Shown here: positions 1-8,580 of the stretch, in pieces | How positions within the stretch are numbered: the first letter of the stretch is position 1 | How the letters are laid out: every line of letters starts with the position of its first letter | Made by a program: the position numbers and the translations under genes | Notes under the pieces: generated by a model | Database searches by the model: none | Seen by the model: the letters and a program-made list of their open reading frames with translations, nothing else | What the model was told of the DNA's origin: nothing | IMG/VR virus record: IMGVR_UViG_3300027754_000096 | Span: 1-61,746 of that record | Source of the DNA: a virus | Strand: one strand, 5' to 3' | Length of the DNA stretch: 61,746 nt

Positions 1-757
1 TTATACTGACTTTTTTTCTGGCGTTGATGTACTTTACTTTATCATAACAATATTTCTTCCCATGCTTCTTTTCCGATTTTTCAATGAACGTTTCTGTAGT
101 GTCTTTGTTTTTACAGTTCGGACATCCATGCCCTTTAATATGGCCATTTGGTGTTTGCGAAAAAGTAATTCCACACCCTACTTTTACACCATCTACAATC
201 TTTTTACAAATTATACGGACTTTTTTTCTGGCGTTGATGTACTTTACTTTATCATAACAATATTTCTTCCCATGCTTCTTTTCCGATTTTTCAATGAACG
301 TTTCTGTAGTGTCTTTTATACCAATGTTACAATTTGGACATCCATGCCCTCCAATATGGCTATTTGGACTTTGCGAAAAAGTAATTCCACACCCTACTTT
401 TACACCATCTACAAACTCGTTGCAAATTATACTAACTTTTATTTGTGAGCCTACGTACTTTACTTTATCATAACAATATTTCTTCCCATGCTTCTTTTCC
501 GATTTTTTAATGAACGTTTCTGTAGTGTCTTTGTTTTTACAGCTCGGACATCCCTGCCCTCGAATATGGTCTCCTGGTGTTTGCGAAAAAGTAATTCCAC
601 ACCCTACTTTTACACCATCTACAAACTCATTGCAAATTATACTAACTTTTGTTCTGGAGCCTACGTACTTTACTTTATCATAACAATATTTCTTCCCATG
701 CGTCTTTTCCGATTTTTCAATGAACGTTTCTGTAGTGTCTTTTTTCCTAATATTCAT
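1..757 (-). CDS. Tandem zinc-ribbon repeat protein (DUF723-like), C-terminus off window
   Basis: Reading leftward from the ATG at 757, one frame stays open to the window edge. It contains four near-identical 70-72-residue repeats. Each has a helical stretch resembling TFIEKSEKKHGKKYCYDKVK, a strand KVSIICNEF, a GCGITFSQ turn and a final GCPxC knuckle, so Cys pairs probably bind zinc. Units of this type occur singly or in arrays in phage and giant-virus proteins, often joined to nucleases; any catalytic part would lie beyond base 1. The start overlaps the stop of the upstream acyl-carrier-like gene (ATGA), so translation is probably coupled. The plus-strand reading frames here are shadows. Function is unknown; a nucleic-acid-binding role is inference. 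Confidence 0.75.
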   Translation of the reverse strand, partial: MNIRKKDTTETFIEKSEKTHGKKYCYDKVKYVGSRTKVSIICNEFVDGVKVGCGITFSQTPGDHIRGQGCPSCKNKDTTETFIKKSEKKHGKKYCYDKVKYVGSQIKVSIICNEFVDGVKVGCGITFSQSPNSHIGGHGCPNCNIGIKDTTETFIEKSEKKHGKKYCYDKVKYINARKKVRIICKKIVDGVKVGCGITFSQTPNGHIKGHGCPNCKNKDTTETFIEKSEKKHGKKYCYDKVKYINARKKVSI

Positions 758-969
758 GGTGTCATTGCTTCTACTAAATCCCCAACCGTTTCTAAATTTA
801 ATACTTCATCTTGACTAATACTTTTATCTAATTCTTTCTCAATATGAAAAAGTAAATCTATTTTGCTTAAACTATCTTCTACAATCTCTGCCAGCAGAGT
901 TGCTTTTGTGACCTCTATTCCTACTTGTTCCAGAATTATTCTCTTAATTTTTTCTTCAATATCCAACAT
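754..969 (-). CDS. Acyl carrier protein-like
   Basis: This 71-residue acidic helical protein matches the acyl carrier protein plan. A DSL motif at residues 32-34 places Ser33 where phosphopantetheine is attached, followed by helix II (KIDLLFHIEKEL) and a C-terminal ETVGDLVEAM helix. Length fits the family (70-80 residues). A ribosome site (CGGAG) lies 6 nt before the ATG. No phosphopantetheinyl transferase or ketosynthase is visible nearby, so a host transferase would have to load it. The stop overlaps the next start by 4 nt. It may feed acyl groups to a modification enzyme or mimic host ACP; which one cannot be read from sequence. Confidence 0.72.
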   Translation of the reverse strand: MLDIEEKIKRIILEQVGIEVTKATLLAEIVEDSLSKIDLLFHIEKELDKSISQDEVLNLETVGDLVEAMTP

Positions 970-1095
970 GAAAATCTCCGGTAGTCAAAACTTACAAAAA
1001 TCTACAGTTATGATTTTCACTTGATTCTGGCTATTTCACAACTTATATCATCTTTGACTAATTGTCAATTCCTCTTTTCATATTTTTTTAAAAAT

Positions 1096-1103
1096 TATAA
1101 ATA
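1096..1103 (+). promoter_or_regulatory. T4-type late promoter box TATAAATA
   Basis: An exact TATAAATA, the T4 late-promoter consensus, ends 8 nt before the ATG at 1112. A T4-like start point would fall almost at the start codon, and no Shine-Dalgarno sequence lies between, so the transcript would be nearly leaderless. Confidence 0.5.
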
Positions 1104-1111
1104 CATATATT

Positions 1112-1495
1112 ATGATTCTTACTAACCCAATAACTTTCACTCCACCGCCTACAAATCGAGATGGAGTTATCACAACATACGAACCTGTTGTTTGTTCTGA
1201 TCTAGAAATTATATTAACCGACAACAATTATCATAAAATAGTAACTGTAAAGGTACGTGTTCGGAATGGTCCTTCTCATTGCGTCTTTTTTTTGAAATTA
1301 TGGTCAGGAAAAGGATATGATGGTGCTGGGGATTACACACAAGATATGATTGAATCTAAAATATTAAACTTATTAGGAGACAATAGCTCAAAAACTATAG
1401 AGTCTCTTATGGAAAGTTATAATAAACCACAACAAAAAATTGTTCAAATCCAAGCACGAAAACTTAAAAACACTTCACAAATTAAAATGTTTTAA
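1112..1495 (+). CDS. Hypothetical protein, probable late gene
   Basis: This 127-residue protein is not recognised. The N-terminal 90 residues look beta-rich and the C-terminal 35 are basic and helical. It stands alone on the plus strand directly behind an exact late-promoter box and ends 12 nt before the convergent neighbour. A late, perhaps virion-associated role is inferred only from the promoter. Confidence 0.5.
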   Translation: MILTNPITFTPPPTNRDGVITTYEPVVCSDLEIILTDNNYHKIVTVKVRVRNGPSHCVFFLKLWSGKGYDGAGDYTQDMIESKILNLLGDNSSKTIESLMESYNKPQQKIVQIQARKLKNTSQIKMF

Positions 1496-1504
1496 TGCTA
1501 GTTC

Positions 1505-1518
1505 ATTCACTCGTGAAT
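1505..1518. repeat. Short palindrome between convergent genes
   Basis: ATTCAC-TC-GTGAAT, with 6-bp arms, overlaps the stop of the leftward gene and lies 10 nt after the stop of the rightward gene. It may be a weak bidirectional 3' hairpin; there is no convincing T-run. Confidence 0.35.
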
Positions 1519-1794
1519 AGAAATAATGTGGTTACGACTAAAGTAAAGATTTATAAAAAACCCACAAAATGCACTTAAAATATTACTAACTATTGGATAG
1601 CTGTATTCCTCTACAGGATTAATGAATAAGCTAAGAATTAAACTGAACCAAAAACTTGAGCATTCATGGCACAATAATACTTTATTTAAATAAGGAATGG
1701 TTGCCACCTTATTCCTTATTGGTGTGCTAACTTCTGTATCATGCCATGCGTAGCAAATTCCTAGGGACGATAAAAGATAAATAATTATTTCCAT
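1507..1794 (-). CDS. Small membrane protein with CxxC-SFW motif (DUF1360-like)
   Basis: The 95 residues contain three hydrophobic segments (about 1-18, 46-60 and 68-86). Between the first two lies a conserved-looking stretch with Cys42-x-x-Cys45 followed by SSFW. This arrangement resembles DUF1360-type small membrane proteins found in phages and bacilli, where CxxCxxFW precedes a membrane helix. It is likely an inner-membrane protein; its role is unknown. It is separated by 14 nt from the next upstream leftward gene and may share its transcript. Confidence 0.5.
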   Translation of the reverse strand: MEIIIYLLSSLGICYAWHDTEVSTPIRNKVATIPYLNKVLLCHECSSFWFSLILSLFINPVEEYSYPIVSNILSAFCGFFINLYFSRNHIISIHE

Positions 1795-1808
1795 AATTAG
1801 TCCATGAT

Positions 1809-2213
1809 TTATAAAAAGTATACAGCTACTGCGTCGTCTCGTTCTGCTACGCTAAACCCTCTGAATGATTTGCCCGCAAGAGTTTTTGAAAATTCACTCC
1901 ATGCAGTTTGAGTTTTGTCTATAATGAAAACTTTTCCATTGTAATTATTTGCTTGTCTTTGTTCGTTTCCAGATTTTATTATTTCTGCTAGTTCTTCTTG
2001 ATTCTTAACATACTTATTTAAAACCGTTGAGTCCTTTTGTAGTGCTTCTGTAAAGAATTTAAAAACTCTACCTCTACAGGAACAGTTTGGATTGCTTCTA
2101 TAAGAAACTAAGTCAGCTAATATTTCTGGAAAATCTTTTTTAATTTCCTCAAAAACAACATCATTTCTTATGAGAAAATTTAAAGAATCTGGCAGGTTCA
2201 TTATAGTAATCAT
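1809..2213 (-). CDS. Hypothetical protein
   Basis: This 134-residue protein of unknown function begins with a helical region and carries an NPNCSCRG motif near residue 43. A mixed C-terminal half ends in AVAVYFL. The first of two close ATGs is chosen because AAGGGA precedes it by 6 nt. It is followed after 14 nt by the small membrane protein, so the two probably form a transcription unit. Confidence 0.5.
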   Translation of the reverse strand: MITIMNLPDSLNFLIRNDVVFEEIKKDFPEILADLVSYRSNPNCSCRGRVFKFFTEALQKDSTVLNKYVKNQEELAEIIKSGNEQRQANNYNGKVFIIDKTQTAWSEFSKTLAGKSFRGFSVAERDDAVAVYFL

Positions 2214-2348
2214 TTTTAGTCCCTTTGTTGCAAGTGAATAAACGGGCGAAAATACAATTGTTTGCTAATAATTCTAACAAAAATATACTTTAATGTCAAC
2301 AGGATTCAACGAAATTCCACATTGGTTTGTGCTCCAACGGAATGCGAT

Positions 2349-2365
2349 CTATGATAGTATCATAG
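2349..2365. repeat. Perfect 17-bp palindrome after the SpoVR operon
   Basis: CTATGATA-G-TATCATAG has 8-bp perfect arms around one base and lies 7 nt past the stop of the last operon gene. It lacks a T-run, so it is either a 3' hairpin or a protein-binding site. The rest of 2214-2372 shows no gene. Confidence 0.45.
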
Positions 2366-2372
2366 TGTGCTA

Positions 2373-2648
2373 CTAAAATACTTGCTCTTTGCTTTTTTTG
2401 AATTCTTCAAAAGCCAATTCTAAAGTTTTTGCTTCTTCTTCCAAAGCTTTTAGTTCTAATTGAACCTTCTCATAAAAAGTTTTTAGTTCTAATTTTTTAA
2501 TTTTTTTGTCTTCAAATATTTGAGATATTTTCTTTGAAAATTCAACAAATTCTTCTGTCAAAAGATACTCATTTTTTTCCATATTTTCCTCCAATTTACC
2601 ATCTAAAGGTTTTTTATCCTTGCTTTGTATATATCGTTTTTTAGCCAT
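2373..2648 (-). CDS. Small coiled-coil protein downstream of SpoVR
   Basis: The 91 residues are almost entirely charged and helical. Heptad-like spacing runs from about residue 25 to 88 (EFSKKISQIFEDKKIKKLELKT and on), predicting a coiled coil. It overlaps the 3' end of the SpoVR gene by 8 nt and is the last gene of the PrkA-YeaH-SpoVR operon, so it may be an accessory subunit of that module; this is positional inference only. Confidence 0.5.
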   Translation of the reverse strand: MAKKRYIQSKDKKPLDGKLEENMEKNEYLLTEEFVEFSKKISQIFEDKKIKKLELKTFYEKVQLELKALEEEAKTLELAFEEFKKSKEQVF

Positions 2649-5600
2649 TTTTTGTGTGCTCTTCTCTGCTTACAACTTCAATATCTTTTATTGGATCAGT
2701 GCCATAACAGCAATAGACCTTTTCATTACCATCTTTGTCTTGCGTTGACAAATAAACATCATTTCCCCAAATAGCTCTTAAAGCCACTAAAACGTCTGAT
2801 ACGTAAGGCTCGTATAAAGTTCGTCCATCAAACTGATGCTGCAACATCATGCCCCCTTTACCCCTATAATTGGGCTCTGTGAGCTTTATTTCTGGCTGAC
2901 CTCCATTTAAGTGCCTTTTCATTAAAAGACTTTTTATTTTCTTATAATCTCTACTTTCTAAACGAAACTCACCATTAGGATAGTGAGTCCAATAAAAATA
3001 TTCTTGTGTTCTGCAAAAATCTTCTGTGAAGAATTCATGTATAAATGTTAAATCATCATAATACTTTCTTACCTCAAATATTTTCTCTTTTCCTAAATTA
3101 GTTTTAACATCCCAAGATTCTTTTTGATGAATATTAGTGCATTCGTCCCATTCAGAGCCAAATCTCCCTTTATCCCATCTATCACGAATATCGGATAATA
3201 AATAATACCCAAGTTTATAAGGATTCATAGAATACTTACCACCTAAAACGCCCATTTTATGCTCAGAATATTCTACAATTCCACAATCATGACTTTTTTG
3301 CCCAAGAGAAGCAAACCCCTGTTCTGCCATGATTACTGAGTCTGTTGTGCTATTATGATTTATGAATCCACAAGCTGAATACATATTGCTTGTTTCTACC
3401 GTAATATCATAAACTGTATCTTTTCCAATTTTTTCGACAGAAACAATTTTATTTTCAAGTTTTTGTTTCACAAACCATTTGTGACTAGAGATGTATTTCC
3501 TTAATTTGTCTTTTTTTCTTTGTAAACCAAATCCAATTTGTTCTTCGTATTTAACAGCTTCTGAGCCGGTCATCCGAATATGCCAACATGAATCCTTTTG
3601 TTTTCTTCTTGTAGAGAGAATCTTAAAATTCAAAAGCACATTCTGAATTTGTCTGGACATGCTTTCGCTTGATGTGGAGAGTATTACCCCTGCAGTCCCC
3701 GCATAACCATCGCAATCAAAATAAGATCGGATGAATGCCGCAACCACACTTTTTGGTGATTTCAATATAATTTCTGGTATGTTTTTAAGTCTAGCACAAA
3801 CCCCTGTTTTCATACCAAGATGAACAAGGAGTTCTTCCAAATCTTTAGAGTATACAGCAGCCCTATATCTACCATTTTTTGATGATCCATCCCATTTTAC
3901 CTTACATTCTAATCCAAATAGGGTACTCAGCAAAGTAGCGTAATGATCAATTTGCTCTTTATCTCCAGATGTTAAACCCATAGTTCTTTTAACTAAAGAA
4001 ATATGACCATCACCAATCATGTATCCAATAAATGAAGCAAAGTCTTCATTCATATATTCAGGAACACTAATAATGTTCCTCTTGTTTCTCATAAAAGTAG
4101 TTTTTTGATTGTCATATTCTTTAATCAAAGTTCCTAAAGAATCATTTTTTTCTTCACCTTTGTATTGATATTTCCTATAAATCACTTTATATTTTGAAAC
4201 AGATGCCATTTCGGCAAGTTCATTAAGTTCAATTCTTTTTTCTGGTACCTCGTACTTAACCTCTTGCAAGTCATTCTGCCAGATATCGGAAAAAGACAAC
4301 TCCAATACCTGTCCAACGGACATTTCGTCCATACGAATCCAATCATACCTGCCCATAATACGATGGTTATTAGATCCCTCAAAAACATATCCACGACGAG
4401 TTTCTATACGATACACATCTCGATTTTCAAAAGTGAACCAATTCGTAACTTTTCTTTCTTTCTCTCCATCGTAAATGGTGACTTGCATTCTATTTTCAAC
4501 TATTTCTCCCAAAGTCAAAATACCAAAATTGCTACAAACAAGAGTGTCCTTTTTCCCGCAAGCCCATCCTTCGTTTAAGGTCTTAGTTTGTCTTTGTGGG
4601 AAAAAATACATTGCCTCGTCATAAAGCATAGAGATAATATCAGCTTGCCATGGTTTGAGCGGTGCGTTATCCCTTAAAAATCCCAAAATATTTTTTGTTG
4701 GCTCCTTAAAAATACCTATTTCTTCTTCAATGTCTTCTTGATGAATTTTTTCATTCTCTTTTTGGCGAAATTCTTGTGTGTTTATAAAAGGCTCCATATA
4801 CATTCTTTCTTTATTGACTGTGAGCCTTCTTGGTTGTCTATAAACTCTTTCGTCTTGCACGATAACATTCTTTGAAATTTTATCAGACCATGCTTCTGCT
4901 CCGTCAATTAAAGTTTCCAGTCTCATAACCCAATCAAGAAACTCTATGACTCTTTCTTTTCCCCAACGAGACATATAATTTCTAATTCTTGTGCCATGGT
5001 TTGCCATTTTATTAAGCATATTTGTATCTGTGGCACTAAAATGTATATTGTTCTTAAAAAAGTCATTATGCCCTGTGGCATGTGCAATAACAGTCAAATG
5101 GTCCAAAAGAGTGTTGCTACTCAAGCAGTAAATATAACAAGGATTTGTATTGTGTGTGATCAATCCATACGCAATAAAATCATGAGCATCATGATCCAGT
5201 GCAATATCAACGGTTTCGATCTCGTCTCCTTCGGTAACACTATCAACAACAAATAAAGGATTTGAAATAATATCTTTAATATAATTTGGAACAATTAATC
5301 CTTGTTCTTCTGCTCTCTGTACAAATGACGAACAAGAATTAATCCCGACATTTTTTTTCTCAAACTTTTTAATAGAATAGCCAAGACTATGGTTTTTATA
5401 TGTTGTGATACCAATATCTTTTGCCCACATAATCAATTGTCGTTGAATGTATGGTAACTCTATTCCAGAACCACGACAAAATTTTCTATCAAGTAGTTTT
5501 TTAAGTGATTCTTGCTTATATTCAAATACAAAACCTATTCTATTGTAAAATTTATTTTCAGCCCAAATTCCTTGAATTTTAACAACATTAATATATTTTT

Positions 5601-6768
5601 GATCACCTTTTTTGCCCTTACCATTTTTTAATGTTTTTAAATTAGAAAGAATTCCCATTTCCGAAAGCATAATCTGAACATCATCTGCTAATTTTTTATT
5701 GTAACAACTAAAACCAACATGGTTAGTTACATATCCATCAGTATCGAACAAACCACGAAGAAAAGCACATCTATAGGCAGGAGGAGACTTACAAATAATA
5801 TCTGGAATTATTTTTTCTTTAAATGTTTTACCTTTCTTTAAACCAATCGAATCAACAAAATCAACTGCGTTTTTTGAACATAATGTTACAGTGAAACAAT
5901 TTGGCTTTTCGTAAATCTCTGCAACAACTCCAAATACCTTTTTAAATAAATCTACAACATGTTCTGCATATGTCCTGTGTTTTTTACCAACAGCAATGGT
6001 TAACATATTTTCAGCAGACTTTACTCCTATCGACCCATCTCCAACCAAAATTCCAAGAAGTTCCGCCAATTCTATCGTAATATGATTCGGTGGATAAATT
6101 TCTTTAATACAATGCCTAATGTTGGGACTTGTTGATTCAAAAACTTGTTCGGATGACCAATCAATTCTTGGTGCATCCCAATTACTTTCATATGAATCAG
6201 TTCCTACAAAAATGTCACCAGGCACAACATCCGATGCCTTTTTCCAGATCAAACCATTATTAGAAAGAACACGCCATTTGTGATTTGGCGTACATACTAA
6301 TGTTTGACCATACTTCAAACAAATTTTCTTAGTTTTAGAGGCATCTTGTCTTTTTATCCCAACAACATTCCTAGTTTCATTTCCAACAATAACCTGATCG
6401 CCAGCCACTACATCTCCAGCTAGAACCGTACCCCGCTTAGTCAAAACCGGAGCATCAAGTTCACAGCAATTGATTACCATTTCATATATTTTAAAAAGTC
6501 CGAACTCATACCCACGTTGTAACTCTTCGTATTCCATACCAAACGACCAGTGTGGAAAACGAACAGGGAATCCATTATATGCTGCTATTTCGCTAATTTC
6601 GTCGTATGTTAGCAACTGAACTACTGTTGGATAAAAATCTAGACCCCAATCTTTACAAGACTGTAATATCTTTGGTGCTAGCTCTTTTAGCTCTTTAGAA
6701 AGCTGCACGCCTGGAACAGTATTATCTCCTAAAAGAATAGGAGATCCATGCAAAAATTTATTTGACAT
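2641..6768 (-). CDS. spoVR: SpoVR family protein interrupted by two inteins
   Basis: The 1375-residue precursor carries about 532 residues of SpoVR/YcgB sequence, close to the family's usual 500-odd, in three pieces: 1-100, 541-736 and 1140-1375. Family signatures are YEMVIN..NP, HATGHNDFFKNN, the KTLNEGWA block and a C-terminal YEPYVSDVLVALRAIWG region. Inteins occupy residues 101-540 and 737-1139; each begins with Cys, ends in HN, and is followed by Thr or Ser. Splicing would rejoin VIN-TNP and GWA-STT. In enterobacteria YcgB acts genetically with the kinase YeaG and with YeaH in starvation and stationary phase; biochemistry is unclear. Here all three lie in one operon. Its start overlaps the preceding gene by 11 nt. 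Confidence 0.93.
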   Translation of the reverse strand: MSNKFLHGSPILLGDNTVPGVQLSKELKELAPKILQSCKDWGLDFYPTVVQLLTYDEISEIAAYNGFPVRFPHWSFGMEYEELQRGYEFGLFKIYEMVINCCELDAPVLTKRGTVLAGDVVAGDQVIVGNETRNVVGIKRQDASKTKKICLKYGQTLVCTPNHKWRVLSNNGLIWKKASDVVPGDIFVGTDSYESNWDAPRIDWSSEQVFESTSPNIRHCIKEIYPPNHITIELAELLGILVGDGSIGVKSAENMLTIAVGKKHRTYAEHVVDLFKKVFGVVAEIYEKPNCFTVTLCSKNAVDFVDSIGLKKGKTFKEKIIPDIICKSPPAYRCAFLRGLFDTDGYVTNHVGFSCYNKKLADDVQIMLSEMGILSNLKTLKNGKGKKGDQKYINVVKIQGIWAENKFYNRIGFVFEYKQESLKKLLDRKFCRGSGIELPYIQRQLIMWAKDIGITTYKNHSLGYSIKKFEKKNVGINSCSSFVQRAEEQGLIVPNYIKDIISNPLFVVDSVTEGDEIETVDIALDHDAHDFIAYGLITHNTNPCYIYCLSSNTLLDHLTVIAHATGHNDFFKNNIHFSATDTNMLNKMANHGTRIRNYMSRWGKERVIEFLDWVMRLETLIDGAEAWSDKISKNVIVQDERVYRQPRRLTVNKERMYMEPFINTQEFRQKENEKIHQEDIEEEIGIFKEPTKNILGFLRDNAPLKPWQADIISMLYDEAMYFFPQRQTKTLNEGWACGKKDTLVCSNFGILTLGEIVENRMQVTIYDGEKERKVTNWFTFENRDVYRIETRRGYVFEGSNNHRIMGRYDWIRMDEMSVGQVLELSFSDIWQNDLQEVKYEVPEKRIELNELAEMASVSKYKVIYRKYQYKGEEKNDSLGTLIKEYDNQKTTFMRNKRNIISVPEYMNEDFASFIGYMIGDGHISLVKRTMGLTSGDKEQIDHYATLLSTLFGLECKVKWDGSSKNGRYRAAVYSKDLEELLVHLGMKTGVCARLKNIPEIILKSPKSVVAAFIRSYFDCDGYAGTAGVILSTSSESMSRQIQNVLLNFKILSTRRKQKDSCWHIRMTGSEAVKYEEQIGFGLQRKKDKLRKYISSHKWFVKQKLENKIVSVEKIGKDTVYDITVETSNMYSACGFINHNSTTDSVIMAEQGFASLGQKSHDCGIVEYSEHKMGVLGGKYSMNPYKLGYYLLSDIRDRWDKGRFGSEWDECTNIHQKESWDVKTNLGKEKIFEVRKYYDDLTFIHEFFTEDFCRTQEYFYWTHYPNGEFRLESRDYKKIKSLLMKRHLNGGQPEIKLTEPNYRGKGGMMLQHQFDGRTLYEPYVSDVLVALRAIWGNDVYLSTQDKDGNEKVYCCYGTDPIKDIEVVSREEHTKNG
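3352..4560 (-). mobile_element. Intein 2 in SpoVR, LAGLIDADG type
   Basis: Residues 737-1139 of the precursor, 403 residues. The N-terminal splicing block starts CGKKDTLVCSNFGILTLGEI, block B is GSNNHRIMG, and the C-terminal end is SACGFINHN followed by Ser. Two dodecapeptides, FIGYMIGDGHIS (913-924) and FIRSYFDCDGYA (1012-1023), are about 99 residues apart, the normal spacing of an active homing endonuclease. Insertion is in the highly conserved NEGWA motif, typical intein target choice. Confidence 0.9.
5149..6468 (-). mobile_element. Intein 1 in SpoVR, LAGLIDADG type
   Basis: Residues 101-540, 440 residues. It starts CCELDAPVLTKRGTVLAGDV, has a block B-like TPNHKWRV, and ends FIAYGLITHN followed by Thr. 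Dodecapeptides LLGILVGDGSIG (238-249) and FLRGLFDTDGYV (336-347) keep both acidic catalytic positions. It differs clearly from intein 2, so the two were acquired separately rather than duplicated in place. Confidence 0.9.
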
Positions 6769-7309
6769 TAGTTTTTCTCAATGGGTATTTTGCTACAAAA
6801 AAGTTCATTTCTTTTTTTAACGTTTTACTATTTTTGGTGGATAGCCTAAAACCAGATTTCATCAACTTTTGTGAAATTGTAGGATTGTCCAAACGTGCAC
6901 CAGTTTCTATTATGCGTAGCACTTCTTTGATTTCTCTTATAGGCATATTAATCTTTTTTGCAGCTTTAATCAAGCAAGAACATGCACGAATAGCTTTATT
7001 AATTCTTTCTTCACATTTCATAAAAAAAGGTTCAAGTGAATTTGGATGATGAATATACAGATCTTCTATTTTCATTCCTTTTGTATTTTTCTTGCCTTTA
7101 GCAAACAACCAATATCTTTGTCTCCATTTATTGATTTTTTTAACATGTACTTGCCTAGCTGTTGATATGCCTTTGTATGGAGAAGTAAGCGTTTTAACTT
7201 CAAACATATTGCCTTTTTTATCTTCTGCGTCGTGTAAATATCTGCTGTCAACCTTAGTAAGTTGACATAATTTAATTATTTGTTTTTCTCTTGAATCATC
7301 TTGAGTCAT
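6758..7309 (-). CDS. Hypothetical protein, weak PD-(D/E)xK-like N-terminus
   Basis: The 183-residue basic protein sits between YeaH and SpoVR and overlaps the latter's start by 11 nt. Residues 20-45 contain acidic residues and a strand ending in FEVKT, which resembles the ExK half of a PD-(D/E)xK nuclease core. A WRQRYWLF strand and a helical, Lys-rich C-terminal half follow. The fold call is weak; it could equally be an accessory factor of the SpoVR module. Confidence 0.45.
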   Translation of the reverse strand: MTQDDSREKQIIKLCQLTKVDSRYLHDAEDKKGNMFEVKTLTSPYKGISTARQVHVKKINKWRQRYWLFAKGKKNTKGMKIEDLYIHHPNSLEPFFMKCEERINKAIRACSCLIKAAKKINMPIREIKEVLRIIETGARLDNPTISQKLMKSGFRLSTKNSKTLKKEMNFFVAKYPLRKTNVK

Positions 7310-7339
7310 AGCTAAAATTTTTTTGTAATTATATTATTT

Positions 7340-8551
7340 TTAAGGATAAGAAGCATCTTCTTCGTTATTCCCTAAAAGCGATTTTATTGCATTCATTATT
7401 TGTTTATTTCTTTCTTCTTCACTTAGTGCAGAAGAATTCCAATAACCAGCCGTAGAACCTTCTCCAATAGAAACAGTTCTCACATAATCACGCTCTAGTT
7501 TTCCTTGTCTTATTGCTTGATCCACATCATGCTTAACGCTTCCGGTTGTAACAGAAGAAAGTATTTGAGTAATACCTGTAAAATTAACAACATTTGGTCC
7601 AAAGTCTGATTCTAAAGTTGAAATAAAAACTTGGTTATCATCAGTCCAGTTTTCACCGTCTGTAAAATAAAAAACATAGATATTCCATTTGTTTGTAGGA
7701 TACCTATTTTCAAATTGTTTAGAAATAAACTTTAAAGCACTGCTACAGGTTGTTCCGCCGCCAAATCTATATTTATAAAATTTATCTTCATCTACTTCCA
7801 TGGCACTAGAATCATGCCAAACGTATAATCGATCCACTCGATCATAAAACCTTCTTATCCACGTATCTATCCACCAACTCATATCAGAAACAATATCGCA
7901 TTTCGTAGCGTCCATAGAACCAGATCCATCTCTTGCAAAAACAATAAGAGCATTGCTTGATGGTATTTTTATTTCATTAAACTGTCTGTACCTTTTATCT
8001 TCATTTATTGGCTTAAGAATTCTTACAGGATCTTTTAGTCCTGGAACGTAAGAAAGATCGCTCAACGTTCCTTCTACAGCTTGTCTCTTTAATGTTTGCA
8101 TTAGAGTGCGTCTGTTGTGCCGCAGTGACTCTGGACCAATTAAAGAGATATTGTTATATTTTATTTTTATTTCATCATAAGTTTCATTTGTTTTTTTCTT
8201 TAAATTTGGAAGCTTTAGTTCTTCCTGCATAAATTTAAGAACATCTTCTAGATCTAGGCTAATGGTAATTCCCTCGGATTCACCTTGCCCAGCAGACCCT
8301 TTGCCTTTCTTGGGTTCGTCTTTTCCGATCACATCCCCATCTTTACCTTCTCCTCTTCCAACGCCGTCGTCGCCCGATCCGTAAACAATATGGGGAATAT
8401 CTATTTTTGGAATTGTGATAGATATTTTTCCGTTTTTACCACGGTTACGAACAATCTGTCCGCTTTTTATAAACTTTTTAAGGGCTTTTCTTATCTTGCC
8501 CCCTACAACGTCTCGGAAGTCTTTCCAATCTTCTTCAATTCTTCTAGGCAA
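7340..8551 (-). CDS. yeaH: YeaH/DUF444 von Willebrand A-domain protein
   Basis: The 403-residue length and order match the YeaH (DUF444) family. There is a basic N terminus (RRIEEDWKDFRDVVGGKIRK), a Gly/Lys/Asp-rich linker around 58-95, and a von Willebrand A domain whose metal-site motif DGSGSM gives Asp208, Ser210 and Ser212. GGGTTCSSAL and YFTDGENWTDD correspond to later metal-site loops. The start is TTG, chosen because AGGTG precedes it by 6 nt and the protein then begins MPRRIEE as in homologues. YeaH genes accompany PrkA and SpoVR in bacteria, as here. An upstream segment of the same mRNA can pair with this ribosome site (see the hairpin at 8818-8882). Confidence 0.92.
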   Translation of the reverse strand: MPRRIEEDWKDFRDVVGGKIRKALKKFIKSGQIVRNRGKNGKISITIPKIDIPHIVYGSGDDGVGRGEGKDGDVIGKDEPKKGKGSAGQGESEGITISLDLEDVLKFMQEELKLPNLKKKTNETYDEIKIKYNNISLIGPESLRHNRRTLMQTLKRQAVEGTLSDLSYVPGLKDPVRILKPINEDKRYRQFNEIKIPSSNALIVFARDGSGSMDATKCDIVSDMSWWIDTWIRRFYDRVDRLYVWHDSSAMEVDEDKFYKYRFGGGTTCSSALKFISKQFENRYPTNKWNIYVFYFTDGENWTDDNQVFISTLESDFGPNVVNFTGITQILSSVTTGSVKHDVDQAIRQGKLERDYVRTVSIGEGSTAGYWNSSALSEEERNKQIMNAIKSLLGNNEEDASYP

Positions 8552-8580
8552 GGTTCACCTTTTTAAATTTAAATTATCAA

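Noticed and set aside
1-760. CRISPR-like array
   Set aside because: The units are 210-216 bp, conserved throughout and coding; there are no short direct repeats separated by unique spacers. The 21-bp units at 41760-41843 are contiguous and also lack spacers.
62-814. Plus-strand open frames over the left repeats
   Set aside because: They are shadows: the minus strand carries one continuous frame with repeated Cys/Gly motifs, a start overlapping the upstream gene, and repeat spacings that are all multiples of three.
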